Source: Typhlomys cinereus (taxonomy: Eukaryota; Chordata; Mammalia; Rodentia; Platacanthomyidae). From it: a stretch of 64,000 bases of DNA. Numbering within the stretch: position 1 is the stretch's first letter; each line of letters begins with the position of its first letter. The position numbers and the translations under genes were made by a program. Below, piece by piece: positions 1 through 14,345 of the stretch. Location of the stretch: contig JALPQD010000396.1 in the NCBI GenBank assembly GCA_023101885.1, positions 1,067,339-1,131,338 of the forward strand. Direction: 5' to 3'. The notes under the pieces are model-generated. The model did no database searches, had not been told where the DNA came from, and saw nothing but the letters and a program-made list of their open reading frames with translations.

Positions 1-78
1 GGAGGAGGGGGAGGGAACTCGTCTACCTATTAAGTTTGTATGAACGGAAATAATAATAAAAATGTTATAAAAAAAAGA
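1..78 (+). mobile_element. L1 3' end (fragment cut by window edge)
   Basis: This is the last part of a LINE-1 3' UTR. It has a G-rich purine run, then the block ctattaagtttgtatga, then a tail of AATAATAATAAAAATG type ending in an A-run. The same end recurs at about 22.3, 29.5, 30.5 and 38.3 kb, so it is the 3' terminus of a recent L1 subfamily of this genome. The rest of the element lies outside the window. Confidence 0.85.
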
Positions 79-3000
79 CCACCAGATTTGTAAATGCCAA
101 GAATAAGATTTTATAAAATTAAGTGGAAAAAAAACAAGCTAAAAATTTTATCTACACATGGATTCCCAGCTTCTACCTGTCAGGAGAAGAGGTTGAATGG
201 AAGACACTTCTCATGTCTGACATCTGCAACCACCCACTCACTGGTGACTATTAATCACTGGGTGTGATGACTATTCTCTGGAATGTGTTGCACCAAACAC
301 TTTCTAGTGACTCTTGAACTGATCTGCAGTAAACCTAATAATATACATTTAAGTTTTTTTTAATTAAGTGACATGTGCATGAGTGTGTTTATATAAGTAA
401 AATGAGAATAAGAACAAGCTTCACATAAGATTTTTTTTTCTTGACACTTTCTGAGTGGCATTTAAGAAAGAGGACTATGCTAGAATTTTTTGATAGTGTA
501 ATTTTTAGACAATTGTAAAATGGAGCAAATTATCACTGAAATATAAAATATAATCATAATCTTGGAATAGTTTATTAATAAGCAAAAAAACTAGTTAAAT
601 ACCCATATATTCTTAGAATTGTGTGGTAAGAAGTATATTAATAAAGTTACTTAGAAAGAAAAATAATATTGAATGCAGTAAAAGTTGTAAAACTTTTTGT
701 AATGATGATTATTACTCCATGAGATTCTTCCCCTTACTCCTTTTATGAATCAATCAATTAATATTCTTCTAGTTGGAAAAGTTGTTAATTATATTCATTA
801 TTTCTGTCTCTTTATTTTCCCAGGGAGTTACTTTAGACACTCAGGATGATGTTTCTTTCCTGAACTAAGTACTTGACAAGCTAACACCAAGCAAGTTACC
901 ATACTATTTAAACTAGAAATGTGGCATACTTTTCTGATCAAAAACATAATTGAGCCATTTGACAACTGGTTAATGAATGATTATTGGAGCTTAACTTTCC
1001 TGTAATAATTGTCATATGTTAATATGGTTCTTCATTCATTAAATGTTAAGTATATTTATATGGGTAGGTTTACTTGCAATACTTAAGGTTCCTTAGAACA
1101 TCCACATTAAAAAGAATTGAGTATGTACTTATGAAAAGGCTTATCATTAAAGTTTATTGTACATTTGAGATACATTAAAATTGTCCACAACTTAAAATGA
1201 AGCTGTCTTTCAATAGTGTGATTGATATCCATCTTTTTTTGTCTCACATGTTGATGTTTCTCTTATGGAAAGACAAAGAAAAGCCACATTTCCTATGGAA
1301 AGATTTTACATGTATTAAAATAAGTAAACATATTTAGGCTTTGTGTCCAGTTTCTGACACAGCATCTAAAGCCCTTAGAATTTCCTCAAGATGTGCAAAG
1401 TCTTTTGTTATTCATTAACAACCCTTTCCAATCCTACCCAATATTTTAAGGGAGTGACTTAGGTTAGGGACTTAACCTCAGTCTGGGATGAGGCTGGCAA
1501 CCAGAAGGACCAAGCGATTAGAAGATTGAAGATTTTGGTCCACACATTAGTGATCTTGAAAAAGACTCCATAAAGACTTCGCCTTGTGAAAGCTTTTAGA
1601 TAAGGGGATGATAGGGTTGTTTTTCAGTGTGTAAACACAAGAAGGTTCTCAGAGAGTGGAACACCTGAGGGGACTTAGGCGCTCTGTCCCAGGCAGAGCT
1701 GGAGGGGCCTGTCTCTTTCGTTGTGCTGATCTTCAGTCATCTGCTTTGTTACAAGGCAGACAGACAGGCATCCATCCCAACTCCTATCCCATGGCCTTTT
1801 ACCCTTTAAAAGGCAAATAGCAATTTCCTTCAGTTTAGAAGTCCAGGTGAAAGTTAAAGAAGCTTAACATTTCTTATCTCCCTTTGGACCCATTGTGAAA
1901 GGGGATGAGAAGAGATCTCAATCATGACTCTCCATCTTGCTCCACTTGTCTGCTTCTGTAATTACTTGCTGCATTACAGTCTTCTTTCTTGGCTCCTCTT
2001 AACTGATTACTTTCTCTAAACCTGTGATCAGTCAGATGTTGCCAAAATTCCCTGCAATCCACCTTGTAACTGAAGAATACAAAAACCAAAGACATATCTA
2101 GGCAGGGAACTTGGGGTTTCAACAAGAGTCCAGAATGGTCAAAGCTTCACTAGAGAGTCAAACAAGCTTCACTTGTTGATGTTCTAATGTCCTGCCTCTG
2201 CAGTCCACACACTTTTCTGAAATAATAAAACAGGAAACATGAATAAGTGTTTTCCTGAGATTCTAAGATTGGACTTGAGAGAAGTTTTAAGCTCCCTCAA
2301 TTTACAGCCAGTAAGAAGTGCAGTTGGCCTGGGTCTTGTGACTGGTGTTTAAAGTGAAGGTGGCTTGAAGAAGACCTTTAACTTGTAAGATCTGACACAA
2401 ATTCCAAGTTACATAGTGTCAGGACTTAATTCGAGTCAAGTGTAACTACTAATTTTAGAGGATTTAGAGAGTCAATTGATATTTAAAAACTATCACATAA
2501 GGGGGATGCTTCAAATTTAACAGCTGATTAAATAACTGTACTTACTGGCAAAATATTTAAAGATTCTGAGCACATTTTATATTTCAAGCATGACCTTTGC
2601 TTAGTTTTAAAATAACTTAAAAGCAGGAATCTCTTCTTTCTTCAATATGAAGATGCTGAGTATTATGAAGATGTGAAATTTATTATCATTATTATTTTAG
2701 ACATATGTGATACTCCCTATTACTTTAGCTGAAAGAAGCTTATTTTGGATTGCAATAAAACTACAACACTTTATTTGGGGGCAGCATCAGATGGCAAAAT
2801 ACATGTCCCAGACAGAAATGAGTGAATAATAAGATAAGTGCACTTATTTAATAAATACATATAAGAGTAGTGTTCTTAAAATCCTATACTGGAATAAAAC
2901 TTGAATTTTGGAAAATTTCTTTACATGCGCACAGTATCTAAATTATCTTATAAAATAATTTTAAATAGCTTTTCAGTACTTACTTAAAAGTTCAAAATCT

Positions 3001-4317
3001 TTTGGGACTAGCCAAATAATAGCTTAAATGAAAGATAATGAATCATGATGAAGACTGTTGTCATTCATATTATTTGAAAAATATTGATGAAAATATCAAT
3101 ATAAGCACAAAATATTAAGAAAAATGAAACCCTTGATCAGGTGACAATGGTTAACATTACTAGGGAAGGACAGATGACTATCAATGGACAGATGACTATC
3201 AATGGGATTCTCTGAGGAAGACCCCAATCTGCTTCATTTAATTCTGCCAAATGTGTAAAGACTAATTGTAACCTCATTATTTTAAAGTTCAATTTTAGCA
3301 ACCATCTACAGAAAAGTGGCCCAGATGCCCTAAATATGTTTACAATATCTAACAAGCACAAGACAATGTAAGACAATGGACTGTCTCAAAACAAAGAAAC
3401 CAAGAAGTCATAATAACTAAAAGCAGAATCTACGTTGGGTGGGATTCATTGTAGAGGGAATTGCTTTAAGGGGCATTATAATGAGGATGGGATGGATATC
3501 AAATGTGAAAAGGAAATGAGATTAAATAATCAATTCAATTTTCTTAGTTTATTAGACCATGGACTTAGAAACTACATATCATCCAGTGTTTGACTAATAT
3601 ATAAATTGAAAAGCAAGCACACTGATATTTGAAATGGAGGCTGTTAAGAATAGGTTGTAACAGATCCCTAATACTTTCCTCCAACACCCAGCTAGCCTCT
3701 GTGCCCACTATATTTCAGATACCACTGTTTCATGAGCAACATCTGATATATCACGGTCAGTATCTCATGTGTCATTTTGGGTGCGGCCAGCCATGTTTCC
3801 CTACAGGCCTCCAAAATACCACCAGCTGGATTGTCTCATAATCCCCAAACAAGAAATGCAATGCCACACCATCTCCAAAACACATTTTCTCCTTCTATCC
3901 AGAGAAACAAACATTCCTACGTGCAGCTGAGTTTTTGACACCAGCATGTGATGTCACCTGTTTTGTGAAGCATTTCTGCAACAGCTTGTTTATCCCTTCT
4001 AGATCTAACATGATTACCAAGCAGTTCAGATCACCAGGTTAGCTATTATAAATTGAATTGTGCATAAATTACAAAAGACTGAAAACTCCTTCACAGAATT
4101 TTAGTCTGTAGAAACAAAAATTGTCTTATTTTTGTTTTTTTGATTCCCAATACTTCACACATTTGGGTAAGGCTCAAGAAAAGTAAATATAATTTCTTTA
4201 CTTATCTACAATAGACTCTGCCTTCATGGTGGCCTTGTTTTGAAGAATGTAAATAAAGTTGTTCTCCAAGTATTTTGTAGCTATAGACAGCTGACTGTCA
4301 TGGAAGGTGGCAATTAT
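79..4317. other. Unique-looking AT-rich sequence
   Basis: I see no gene or recognisable repeat here. The open frames are short and lack start context, splice signals or domain signatures. The only local structure is an 18-bp unit (acagatgactatcaatgg) repeated twice at about 3170-3205 and a short inverted repeat gcctttt...aaaaggc near 1795-1816. Confidence 0.5.
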
Positions 4318-4699
4318 GATGAAATTCTTATTTATTCTCTTCTCTCCTTTCTCCTTCTCTATGTGTATGTGCATGTATGAGTATGCACGTGTGGATGTGT
4401 ATCCACATGTGTTATGTTCAGTTATATGTACATGGATATGTATGTATGTGTATGTGTCTAGAAGCTAGAAGTGAACCTTGGTGTTGCTTGTCAGAATGGA
4501 GGTATATCTTGTTTTTAATACAAGGTTTCTCATTGGCTTTGGCCTCACCAATTTTCCCCAGAGACACCCCCCTCCCTCATCAGTGCCGTTATTCAAGCAT
4601 GTACCCTCATGTCTGGCTTTGTGCTGAGGATAGAACTATGATTCTCATGTTTGTGAGGTAAACACTTTATAGACAAAGCTCTCTCCACAGCCCAAAATA
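4318..4699 (-). mobile_element. Old B2/B3-like SINE, antisense
   Basis: Read on the minus strand, the right end opens with a degenerate gggctgtggagagagctttgtc head. That resembles the B2-superfamily tRNA-like start. The body then contains a stretch typical of old rodent SINEs (the strand shown reads ...ggtttctcattggc...cctcaccaa). The left end is a TG-rich region. The divergence indicates an old insertion. Exact family and ends are uncertain. Confidence 0.5.
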
Positions 4700-4710
4700 C
4701 TAATTCTTGA

Positions 4711-4730
4711 TCTCTCTCTCTCTCTCTCTT
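4711..4730. repeat. (TC)n microsatellite
   Basis: About ten TC units follow the old SINE and have no coding meaning. Confidence 0.9.
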
Positions 4731-7700
4731 TTGTAATACCTTCCAAGTATAGTCTCGATGATATCCCTGCAACATACTACAGTTAATAAAATAAAATAAT
4801 GAATTTATTAAGGATATTTGCTTCACATAGCATTCAACTTTATTAAACTTAAAATAGCATGTTTCAGGAATAAGGTACTACCACTAATCTATTTTTTACT
4901 AAAGCATTTTAGTTTCTCTGAGTCACGGTCAACATGGCAGACTCATGTCATGAGAGGGGCTGAGATTTACTTAGGAAGAGGAGATGAAACAGCACCACAG
5001 AGTTTCTTTCTCACACATGTAATTGACAGCATTGAATATCTTGGAAGCAAAGAATCCCTACTACATGCAGACCTCATGCCCCTTACTTTTGTATGACAGT
5101 CATCAGGGAGCAGCTCTGTAGTTAGGACCGATGGCCTTCTTGTACACAAGTGCAAACATGGTCACACCAGAACCAATAGAACACTTTTTGGGGTAACTAA
5201 GTACTAACCTAATGGTAAAAATAAGATAGACTACATTTAGACTAGAGTTATTTTGTTAACTTTTTATGTGCTAGTGACTACTTTGAGAAGCTGAAAGAGC
5301 CATGAAGTCTTTACAAATGTAGCTCCTATCCTACAGCCTTCTTTCCCTCCTGTGGTTTATGATTTTCATGGGAAATATATTATTTGTGTGGTTTGTGATT
5401 TTTCAGAACCACTCGGGATATTGACTACCTTCTTAAGATCTGAATATTTATGTAGGTATTCTACAGCAGAATTACAGAGAAACCCTTAAGTCTAAACTGG
5501 CTGAGAATTTTATCAGAGTTTTTAAAAATTCTAAGTGATTTTAAACTTACTGATTTAAAACTGTGAATCACATATTTCATATATTCAGATATACCCATTT
5601 CCTAATGAAATTTAAAATACACAAATAAAATGTAATGTGCAATAGAATTAAATCACATTCTTTAAAACCTGGGCCCTTCTAGGTCATCAGTTGTTAGTTT
5701 AAAACAACATCAACAAAAAAAAAAAAATCACAGAATCCTAATTATATGGTCTAGATTGGAAGGAAAAAAGGAAAGAAAAGAAGGAGGGAAAGAGAGAAGG
5801 GAAGAAGGAGGAAAAAAGGGGAAGCTCTTGCTTCAAGGTTTAACAAAAATATTTGCAATTTTAAGATTCAACCAACGGGAATATTAATAAAAAGAATATT
5901 TTGAAAACGTTAGTCTTTGAACTCAAAGCAAGATGGAAGATTCACAAATTCTTCAACCTGCAATTGGATCTGATTATTCTATTTTCAGAAATTATTAATT
6001 TCTAAGTAATTACACTTTTGAAAAAATGCAATTGACCAAATACTTAGAAAGCAAAGGGAATATTTCAGCCTACCTTCATAATCAGATTCAGGGAACTACT
6101 AAAGGAAGCAAAAGTAGATTCTAAGATTCATAACTGGCCTGTCTTGAGCCTAGAGTGTACATTAACTTGGGGTATATCATAGAGTTCTCCTGCCTGCATG
6201 TTTGCTATCAAATGTTTTGAAGGATTTGACATCCGGTCAGCCTGCAGTCAGCTTGGTTCCCAAGGGCAGATAACTTCTTACTCTGTTTCTGTTATGACTT
6301 TGATTTTTATCTCCTCAGCTTAGCCCAAACTGAGCTTCTATTGCCCCAACAGCTGCTCTGGTCTGGGAGTTGAGGAGAGGCTAATGGAGGTGTAGGCTAG
6401 GATCTGTCAGGTTCACCTGCTGATGGGATGGTACCAGGAACAAGCTTTTAGACAACAGCCTTCTCTGTGGTTTCCCTCTTTGTACCTTTGTCATAGTGAG
6501 ATTTAATTCAAAGATGTTCTCTACTAGACAGTGGTAGCATTAATATTTATTGAATTTTCAGGATCACCTAATCTGTTTCTCAACCAAGCAAAGTTTGCAA
6601 CTGATCCACATGAAGTGAAAGCATTGGTCAGTTACATTTTCCTGGAGACAAGGTAATCAAAGCTCAAATCTAAAATATGTATCAAATCTTGAAATTTTAT
6701 GTTAAATTTTAAAATTAATTCTGATTGTGATTACTAGGATCCATAACCTCTCCCTTGGGATAGATAGAAAACAATTTTATAAGCAATCAATTGCTTGTGA
6801 CAACTTTGCCTAGCTCAGTGAAAACACACAAGTAAATAACCTTTAAATGACTTATCATCTACTAAGACGCAGAAGATTTTTGGGAGACCATCATTCACCC
6901 TAGATGCATACCTATTGTTTGGCAACAGTCACATAGGAGGCTTCTTTATGAGTAGATGTTTGTGTTGAGGCAATGATGGGAATGTGCTGTGTAAAAGAGG
7001 ATTTCTTAACGTATTTGGACGATGGAGGTCTACAGTCATCATGACTGTCTTTACAAGAAGGAGTGTCAGAAGAAATGAAGGCAGTTTTAGAAATTAGCAC
7101 TCACTTGGACACAAGTTTTAAGGGCTCATGTAGGTTATTTCCTGAATTCAGAAAAATCAAGTTCTAGCCATGGAGATTTAAAATGAACTTATTACTTTAG
7201 AACTCAGAAATGCATGAGAAGATATCAGCTCTCCATCCCATCAGAGACACAGAAAGGTCCAGTATTGATAGGAAGGCTGCTCCACTGTGTGAAACAGAAT
7301 CTATAGCTGGAGGTGCAGGTATGGCCTATACAGATTCTTTGCCAGGTCAGTTTACCTTCACAACTGGTGAAACCAACAATGCAGAGGGGATACAAAGAGT
7401 TTTCATTGAAATGCTTAACTTGTACACAGTGTAAAGGGAAAAGGAAATACAAATTGGAATCAAATGACTTTAACATGACTATGAAGCTTTTGTTTTGCTT
7501 TGGAATTTACTTATGGGCAATCAGGTTACATGGATAACTCACTACAAGATGTGCAGACCAAATAAATGTACCACAGTATTTAGAATTAAAGGTCTAAAAT
7601 TTGAACTGTAAAGATCTCTACTTAGTAAAACAGTATGAAAATGTTAGATAAATATACATATATAAGCATTTTGTTTATTTTAGAATTGCTGTTTATTGTA

Positions 7701-7921
7701 GCCCATGCAATGCCTAAAATATATTACCAGAGTGTTAAACTGAGAAAAAAAATATGATAAATTGAGAACAAACCACTTAAATTTTGATTTCATATAAGTT
7801 TTTAAATTTCTATACTTATGTGGCAGGGGAGATACCATGATCACAGAGGTGGTTTTCCCAGGATGAAGCTCGTCCATTGCTCTCCAGATGTGCTGACCAA
7901 ATGAAAGAAATTCCACTGAAG
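4731..7921. other. Unique-looking AT-rich sequence with a purine tract
   Basis: No gene or transposon is recognised. Positions 5758-5823 form a G/A-only style purine tract and 5716-5729 an A-run. Small open frames near 7.2-7.5 kb overlap on both strands and show no domain or splice support. Confidence 0.45.
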
Positions 7922-7958
<37 letters not shown>

Positions 7959-7963
7959 AAATG
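7922..7963. repeat. (CAAT)n then (AAAT)n microsatellite
   Basis: About eight CAAT units pass directly into AAAT units. It is a simple tandem repeat. Confidence 0.92.
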
Positions 7964-9345
7964 AGTAAATTCCTTTAAAAATACATGTATCAAAATAGTT
8001 ATATGGATATAATATACTGCCATCAATGCAAAGACAGCTTAAGCATTTCAAAACTGTACATTATGAATATATACAGCTAATTTATATATGAACCATACCT
8101 CAAAAGTCCACATAGGAATCTTCAGTCACTTACACACCAAGTGACAGTACAATGGTCACAGAGTATTATTTTAGGGAAAATATTTCAGAAAAAAATCCAT
8201 GCCTGTGCTTCACTTCATCTCCAGTACCATCAGCTCAAGCATCATTCTATTCAAAAGCAGCAGAACTTATTGAAGCAGCTGGGATGAATGGGCAATGATG
8301 TTATGTGATCAGTCAAATTGGGAGTGATATAAGCTTGGTAAATAACTCCAACAAAGCTGTAGCTTCAATTCTTGCCCATCTGGAAGTACTGTTTTCTTGC
8401 TATATTTGGACGAAAAAAGTGAGGTAGAAGTGAAAGTATGTGGAGTACAGTAATCATTCTAGTAAAAGAAGATAAAATATTGGGAATCACATAATTGTGA
8501 AAGGAAAAAACCTTTAAGTATGGGAGTTTTTTTATTTTACTTTATTTTTACCTTCAATGACTTTCCATTGAATAACTTGGGTGAATTCTTTTCGATAGCT
8601 CAGTAAGATGAATACAGGAAAAAGAGTGCATAAATTAAGTGTTGCTCTAACAGGAAAGGATGTTAGCTTGAAAAAATTGTTTTTGTTGGTTTGTCCTTTC
8701 TACTCCTTTGAATCTTTGAATATCATAAACTAAACACCGGATAAGTCAGTATAACTTAAGAGGAACAGACATGTAAACAGTTAATAAATCTGTTGTTTGA
8801 AGTTTTGGAATGAACAAGAGATTAAAAAAAAAAAGGCAAAAAAAAAATTGGACAGGCAGGCAAGGAAAATACTTATTTCTGACACAGATAAACACAGAAA
8901 AGAATATGACAATCAGGTCAAATGAATGTGAGCTACAAGGATGTGTATAATCAAATAAATGTATTGATTTTACATACATAAATAAAAAATAAGGTGCAGA
9001 ATAGGATATGAAATAGAAGTAGAAACAAAAAAGACTAAAAATATGCATCATGTTTTCAGTCTCTAAAGGCCATACCTTGCCTGGTTCTGCAGGAGGACAA
9101 TGAAAACACAGGTCACTGAGGAACAGGGTGGCAGAGCTTCCCAGATGGCAGGGAGCTAGGGCTTCCATAAGTCATGCCTGCACTAACATTTTGGGAGATT
9201 TAAAGGCTGTGTCCCCTCCTAACAAGCCCTAACAAGCCCTAACAAGGATGAATAATATCTCAGACTGCCAACTCTTAGTAGAAAATTCTTTTAGTCTATA
9301 AAATGTGTTAAGGGCACGATTATTTTTACTTGCAAAAATCAGTAT
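7964..9345. other. Unique-looking sequence
   Basis: No gene is recognised. A 140-codon minus-strand frame at 8746-9168 is mostly Phe/Leu/Ser runs read from A-rich DNA and is not credible coding. A short tandem repeat of ccctaacaag occurs at about 9217-9247. Confidence 0.45.
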
Positions 9346-9420
9346 TGAGCTGGGGGTGTGGCTCACTGGTATAGTAATTTCCTAACTTCTGCGAAGCTAG
9401 GCAAAACATTTACCCTTTGC
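9346..9420 (+). mobile_element. ID-like SINE relic
   Basis: The stretch gctgggggtgtggctcactg, followed by a degenerate second half with a gaagctaggc block, resembles a tRNA-Ala-derived ID element. That family is known for GGGGTTGGGGATTTAGCTCAG-type heads. The copy is too diverged to be a functional RNA gene. Confidence 0.45.
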
Positions 9421-12400
9421 ATATGGAAAAGGTGGAAGAATATGTTCTATTGCAGCATTAAATCATTAAAATATTTTAAAGATTGTGATATTTGCATCTA
9501 CATTCTCATGAAATGTTCTCTCCTCAATCTGTTATCCCCCAGATAACACTTCATTTAAACATATTTCTGAGCAAAGTAGATGTTGAAATGATATCTAGTG
9601 CCTTTTAAAATAATCTCAGATGATTGTGTTTAATAAGAAAATACAGCAATCATAGAAGAATTGCTCTTTAACTTGTCTTCATCTTGGTAAATATTATTAA
9701 TGAAAAGAATCTATCTCTTTCATGTTGAGATTATGCGTTGGAAAGTTTTTATTGTCTTGCTTCATATCCTTGTAAAGTTGATTTTATCATGGAGGAAATT
9801 CAAATCAGACAAGTTTTTTTTTAACTAGTCTGTAATAAGCAAGAGTGACAAGTTGGTTGTTACTTAAAGAATCAATGGACCAAGGCAAAATAAGAACATT
9901 CCATGTGGAGCCAGATTGTCTTGTCCAAATCCCCTCTGCTTGATAGTTGTATAACCTTGGAATATTTGATAAATTTTATTTCATGCTCATTTTTTCTCAC
10001 TGGATAATAAGAATAGGTGCAATTGCAAAATTGTGTAAGAATTAATTTGTGTGTTATTTTGAGGCCCAATGTTTGGTACTTGCCACTATTTTTCCATTAT
10101 TTGAAAATTTGTGAAGATACTCCTTGCACCTCTTCCTAGATCTTACTGATTACTGATCTTTGTCCCATGGACAACTGTCAATGACATTCACATATGGCTT
10201 TGTATGAGTATGGTTTATGATTTCACATAGTGAAAGAATATCCTCTTTCTCCAAGTTGTCTCCTAACCAGAGTCAGATAACCGCCAGTGGATGTTAGCTT
10301 GAAACAGATATAAATGTACTGAAAGAAAATAACATGAATTAGGTCAGTGTCACTGAAAGTAATGTCCTTAAAGGAATGTCTGTAAATTTTTCTCTGCATC
10401 ACTTTTCTGCAGGAAATGGGAATCCTAGGAGTCTTCTAAATAAGCATTTTTTCAATATATTCCTGGAAGGCTAGGAAACATCTTTCATTTCTTCTCCATT
10501 GTTCTTTGCTCTAATTCCTAAAGTAAAAGACAATCTACTTTCTATTACTATGGTTTCTCTTTGTGTATTATAGAACCTGAAAGGAATGCTGCATTACCTT
10601 GTTCAAGGGAGGAATGTGGCTTACTTTTGATCTTTTCCCAACTGTCTCAAGACATTTGATGAGGTTCTTAATCCTAGGTAATACAGAAGTTCCACTGAGA
10701 ATCTGATAGATTCTATGTCATCTTCCTATTTAAAACTGACAAATATACAGTCTCACAAAATATTGCATATAAATTTAGGTTTTGCAGAGGAAAAAGTTTC
10801 ACTTGATGCTTCGCATCTGCAAATATATGACACTCTATATCTCACAGCAAAGCAGAAAGGCAAGAGCAACCAAATTTAGGGGTTATGTATTCCTGTTGTG
10901 AATTATGACTGGAGTGTGCATATTGCTGCTACATTTTTTTTCGCTTCATTCCCAAGAACACTACACGCAGCAGTCACTTTCCCTCTCTTATTAAACTGAA
11001 AACTCCTTTGCTTATTCATTTGTTTATTTGTTTTTATTTCTATATTCAGTTTGAGTGTGTGTTTTCTGAGGAAATATTTTTATTTTACTGTTTAACCTTT
11101 GAATTAACTTTGTGTTCCCAAATTAATTACAATACAACTTTTTTTCTTTCAGATTTCCTTTTTTACTCCTAAAATATGAAGAAATGGTCATTTGACATAA
11201 CAGTTTCAGGAAAATTATCATGTAAAGCTTTGTACCAAAGGACATTCTTAAATATATTGTTTAGAGATTGCCTATTTTTAGCTCTTTATTGAAAAGTTAA
11301 TAATTTACATCATGAAAGGATCAAAGTTCACTTCTGCCATTTAGATAGAGGACTGACTGTCCAATCAAAGCTTGGGAAATGCTTTTTATAGTTCTTGCCC
11401 CAAAGCATAATTGGATATATGTAAATGTAAAATTAGTGTACACACATATTTATATATGTGTATTCATGTATTTATATTTATAGGCTCCATATATGTATGT
11501 GTATATTTTTATTTATAGGCTCTAAACTGTTGCTCATGGTTTACTGATGGGGACACATTATGAGATACATGTGTTTGTACATGTGTATCATGCATGTACC
11601 TCATGAGCAGCATCAAGAGCACTGATACAAACCTCCAGAGTATGGGTCACTGATGCCACAAAGCCATGAAATGTTTCACTTAAAACCACTTCAAAGTACA
11701 AAGCTCTAAAATAATAAGTAATGTGTAGTAGAGTAAGCACCAGTGAGTCTTACCTATCAGAAATTATGTCCAGTACATAATTGTGCATGTCATATGTTCA
11801 GAAACTTGGTAATCAGTAGATTTATACACATCAGAATTGCCACAAACACATGATTTATGTAACCTATGCTCCATATATTGAAGAAAGGCATGTTCACCTA
11901 AATATTTGAGCCATAGATTATCTTGGCAAATGATATCTATATCTATATGCAATCCATTAGATAAAAAGCAACTCATTTTCTTACTGTGTCCAAAAATAGC
12001 TCTCTGGAGAAAAAACTGTGTACATAGGTAGTATAAATAAATGTTCTAGCACTGTTTATCAAAGGAACAACTATGAAAAAAAAGACACTGCTTTGAAAGG
12101 AAAATGGATGGAATCTCCTGCAAACTATAGCTTGAGGTGCAGTTTCCAAAACTTCAAAAGCTGAAAAGGAAGAAAAGGAAGTTAGCTCTTGAGAAGGTTT
12201 CCGTGCAGCTTTGTTTCAGTAATGAGTATATTAGCAGAAAGTATTGGCTTATGACTACAAAAGTCAATCAGGAAAGTAATGAACAGCTTTACGGTATTAA
12301 TTTGAAAGAAACGCTTTTAAGAGCATCTGTGATGACTGTAAAGATTTGTCACAAGAAATGAAAGCAAGTAGCTTCCAGCCTTGATAAGTTAGTGGTATGG

Positions 12401-13014
12401 CACTACCCTTACCTGGTAATCTGGGGGATGAGTTTCACCCACAATTCCAGGTGTAAGTAGTATAGCTGACATCTTGACCAAGTTCATTCATCCCTGGGCT
12501 TCAGGCTGCTCATTCACAGAGTAGAGAAGAAGCCTTCTCTGTTGCTTCACTGCTCAAAGTGAGCCCTGTTTAAACTCCTGCAACATCTGAAGTCAGCCCT
12601 TATAGACAGTTTAATAAGAGAAATTAGTAGCAAGTATTAGATAAAAATAATAGCCCTCTTCATTTAACAGACACTATTAGGATTCAGATCTAAAAGGCAC
12701 AAAGAATAAAAGGATCGAAAGACTTCAATATCTGAATCAATATTATGCAGTCATAGATTATTAGAAAATAATTTTATAAAATTAAAATTTCAATTAATGT
12801 TTTTCTCATTTGACATGCCATGAAGTGTTCTGTCAAAGCTAATAATTATTTAATTAATATAATTATTTCAAAATCTCTAGGTAAATGTTTTTGGGGAGGT
12901 AGAAAAACATCTCAAAACAGGAAAGCAGTAACAGGAAGAGCTAGGTAATGAAAATAAAGATGATGGTGATGGAACATAGACATTGAGGATGCAAGATAGA
13001 AAATGATAGCTTAG
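9421..13014. other. Unique-looking AT-rich sequence
   Basis: I see no gene or clear repeat. TA/TG-rich stretches around 11,425-11,520 carry a repeated ttatttataggctc motif, which is a minor local duplication. Confidence 0.45.
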
Positions 13015-13215
13015 ATATATATATATAGATATATATATAGATATATATATATAATAAGGAGATAGGGAGATGGCTATTAATAGATACATGATGAATAAAT
13101 AGGTAGATAGACTGATGTTAGATGACAAAAGATGATGGATTAGATAGATAATAATAGGGATATAGATATATAATAGGGAGATCTATGATAGAAATAAATG
13201 AAAAAGATCGATAAA
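13015..13215. repeat. AT/GATA-rich microsatellite cluster
   Basis: Alternating TA runs with interspersed TAGA/GATA units form a degenerate compound microsatellite. The open frame across its minus strand (repeated Ile/Tyr/Ser) is a product of the repeat. Confidence 0.85.
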
Positions 13216-14100
13216 AGATAGATGTAGATAGATTGATTCATTGATTGATTTTACTTTCTGGTCTCTTATTGATACTAGAAGGTAGCCATATAACTTGGGA
13301 GAAAAATAGCGGCAAAATCATCAATAATGAGATAGGTATGACTCTGGTATTTTGATTGCTGCTAGGTTAAGATGATCTAAGTCTCGTGTTCAGACTACAG
13401 CTGCCTTTCACTTTTTCAAAGGCATCTTTAAAGAATATGCAATTACAGACAATCTGAGAATGAATATTCATCTTCCTACTCACAGCTTATCTTTCAGTCT
13501 TTCCTGTTCTCTGCAGCCCACAGGGATGCAGCAGGCAGAGTGGGAGGTAAAGGAAGAGTCTGCATGCCAAAGTGACTGTTTGAGTCATCACCAGGCAGAC
13601 AAGCTCCCCCAAGCACCAAAGGAATGAGTCAGAGCCTCACTTAGCTGTTCAGAATCCTTGACTCTGCAAGAATGTGGCAGGTCATCTTGTCTAGTGTTCC
13701 CACTTTAAGCTATTAGGTTGCTGCCATCCCGCTCTCTTCATATACTGATGACAATTATACTATTATCTAGCATATACTTTTCTTCAAATCATTGGAGTTT
13801 TTTATAAATTTTTAAAAGTGGAATTTTACCCACAGGTTATCAAAATTATGAGTGAAACAGATATCTGCTATGAATATAGCATGATATTACTTAATTTGCT
13901 CAGAACACTGTGTTGCCTATGGTATGATTGCTGCCCTTTTTGTTAACATGCAAGATTACTAGGATGATGTCTCATTAACTGGAATGAATCACCTTTCTTT
14001 GATATAATTAGAAGGAATGGAAGATATTGAGAAGGAAGAATTCTCCCACGAGATAAATCATTAATAGTCTCTCCATGTTAGACAGGGATTTAAAAAAAAA
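13216..14100. other. Unique-looking sequence
   Basis: Nothing recognised. An A-run at about 14,092-14,104 precedes the L1 relic. Confidence 0.4.
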
Positions 14101-14345
14101 AAAATAGAATGAGCTCTCCCTCAGGGATAAGTACTCAATATGCTTGTGTAAGTAGAAAAAGTCTTTTTAAAAAGAGTAGACAGGCCAGAAGGAGCCATCG
14201 GGTCCATGAAGGTGGACAGGTGGGTGGGAGGGAGTGGGATGGATTGAAGAAGGAAGGGGAAGGGGAATAGGTGGGGGGGATAGAGGGAAGCAGAGATGAG
14301 TACTCAATATGCTTGTAAAAAATAGGAAAATAAAATAACTTAAAA
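14101..14345 (+). mobile_element. Old L1-type 3' end (older subfamily)
   Basis: It carries a G/A-rich tract containing gggtgggagggagtgggatg, followed by gagtactcaatatgcttgt and an A-rich tail. The same arrangement ends the L1 insertion at about 59.4-60.05 kb. That copy in turn shares upstream 3' UTR sequence with the younger L1s, so I place it in an older L1 subfamily. The tail motif tactcaatatgcttgt also occurs once more just upstream at about 14,130-14,146, suggesting two tails in tandem or a duplication. Confidence 0.6.

Noticed and set aside
7922..7963. Regularly spaced repeats as a CRISPR-like array
   Set aside because: They are plain tandem microsatellite units without spacers in a mammalian genome; no array exists anywhere in the window.
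8746..9168. 140-codon minus-strand ORF
   Set aside because: The product is low-complexity Phe/Leu/Ser from A-rich DNA, with no start context or domain.
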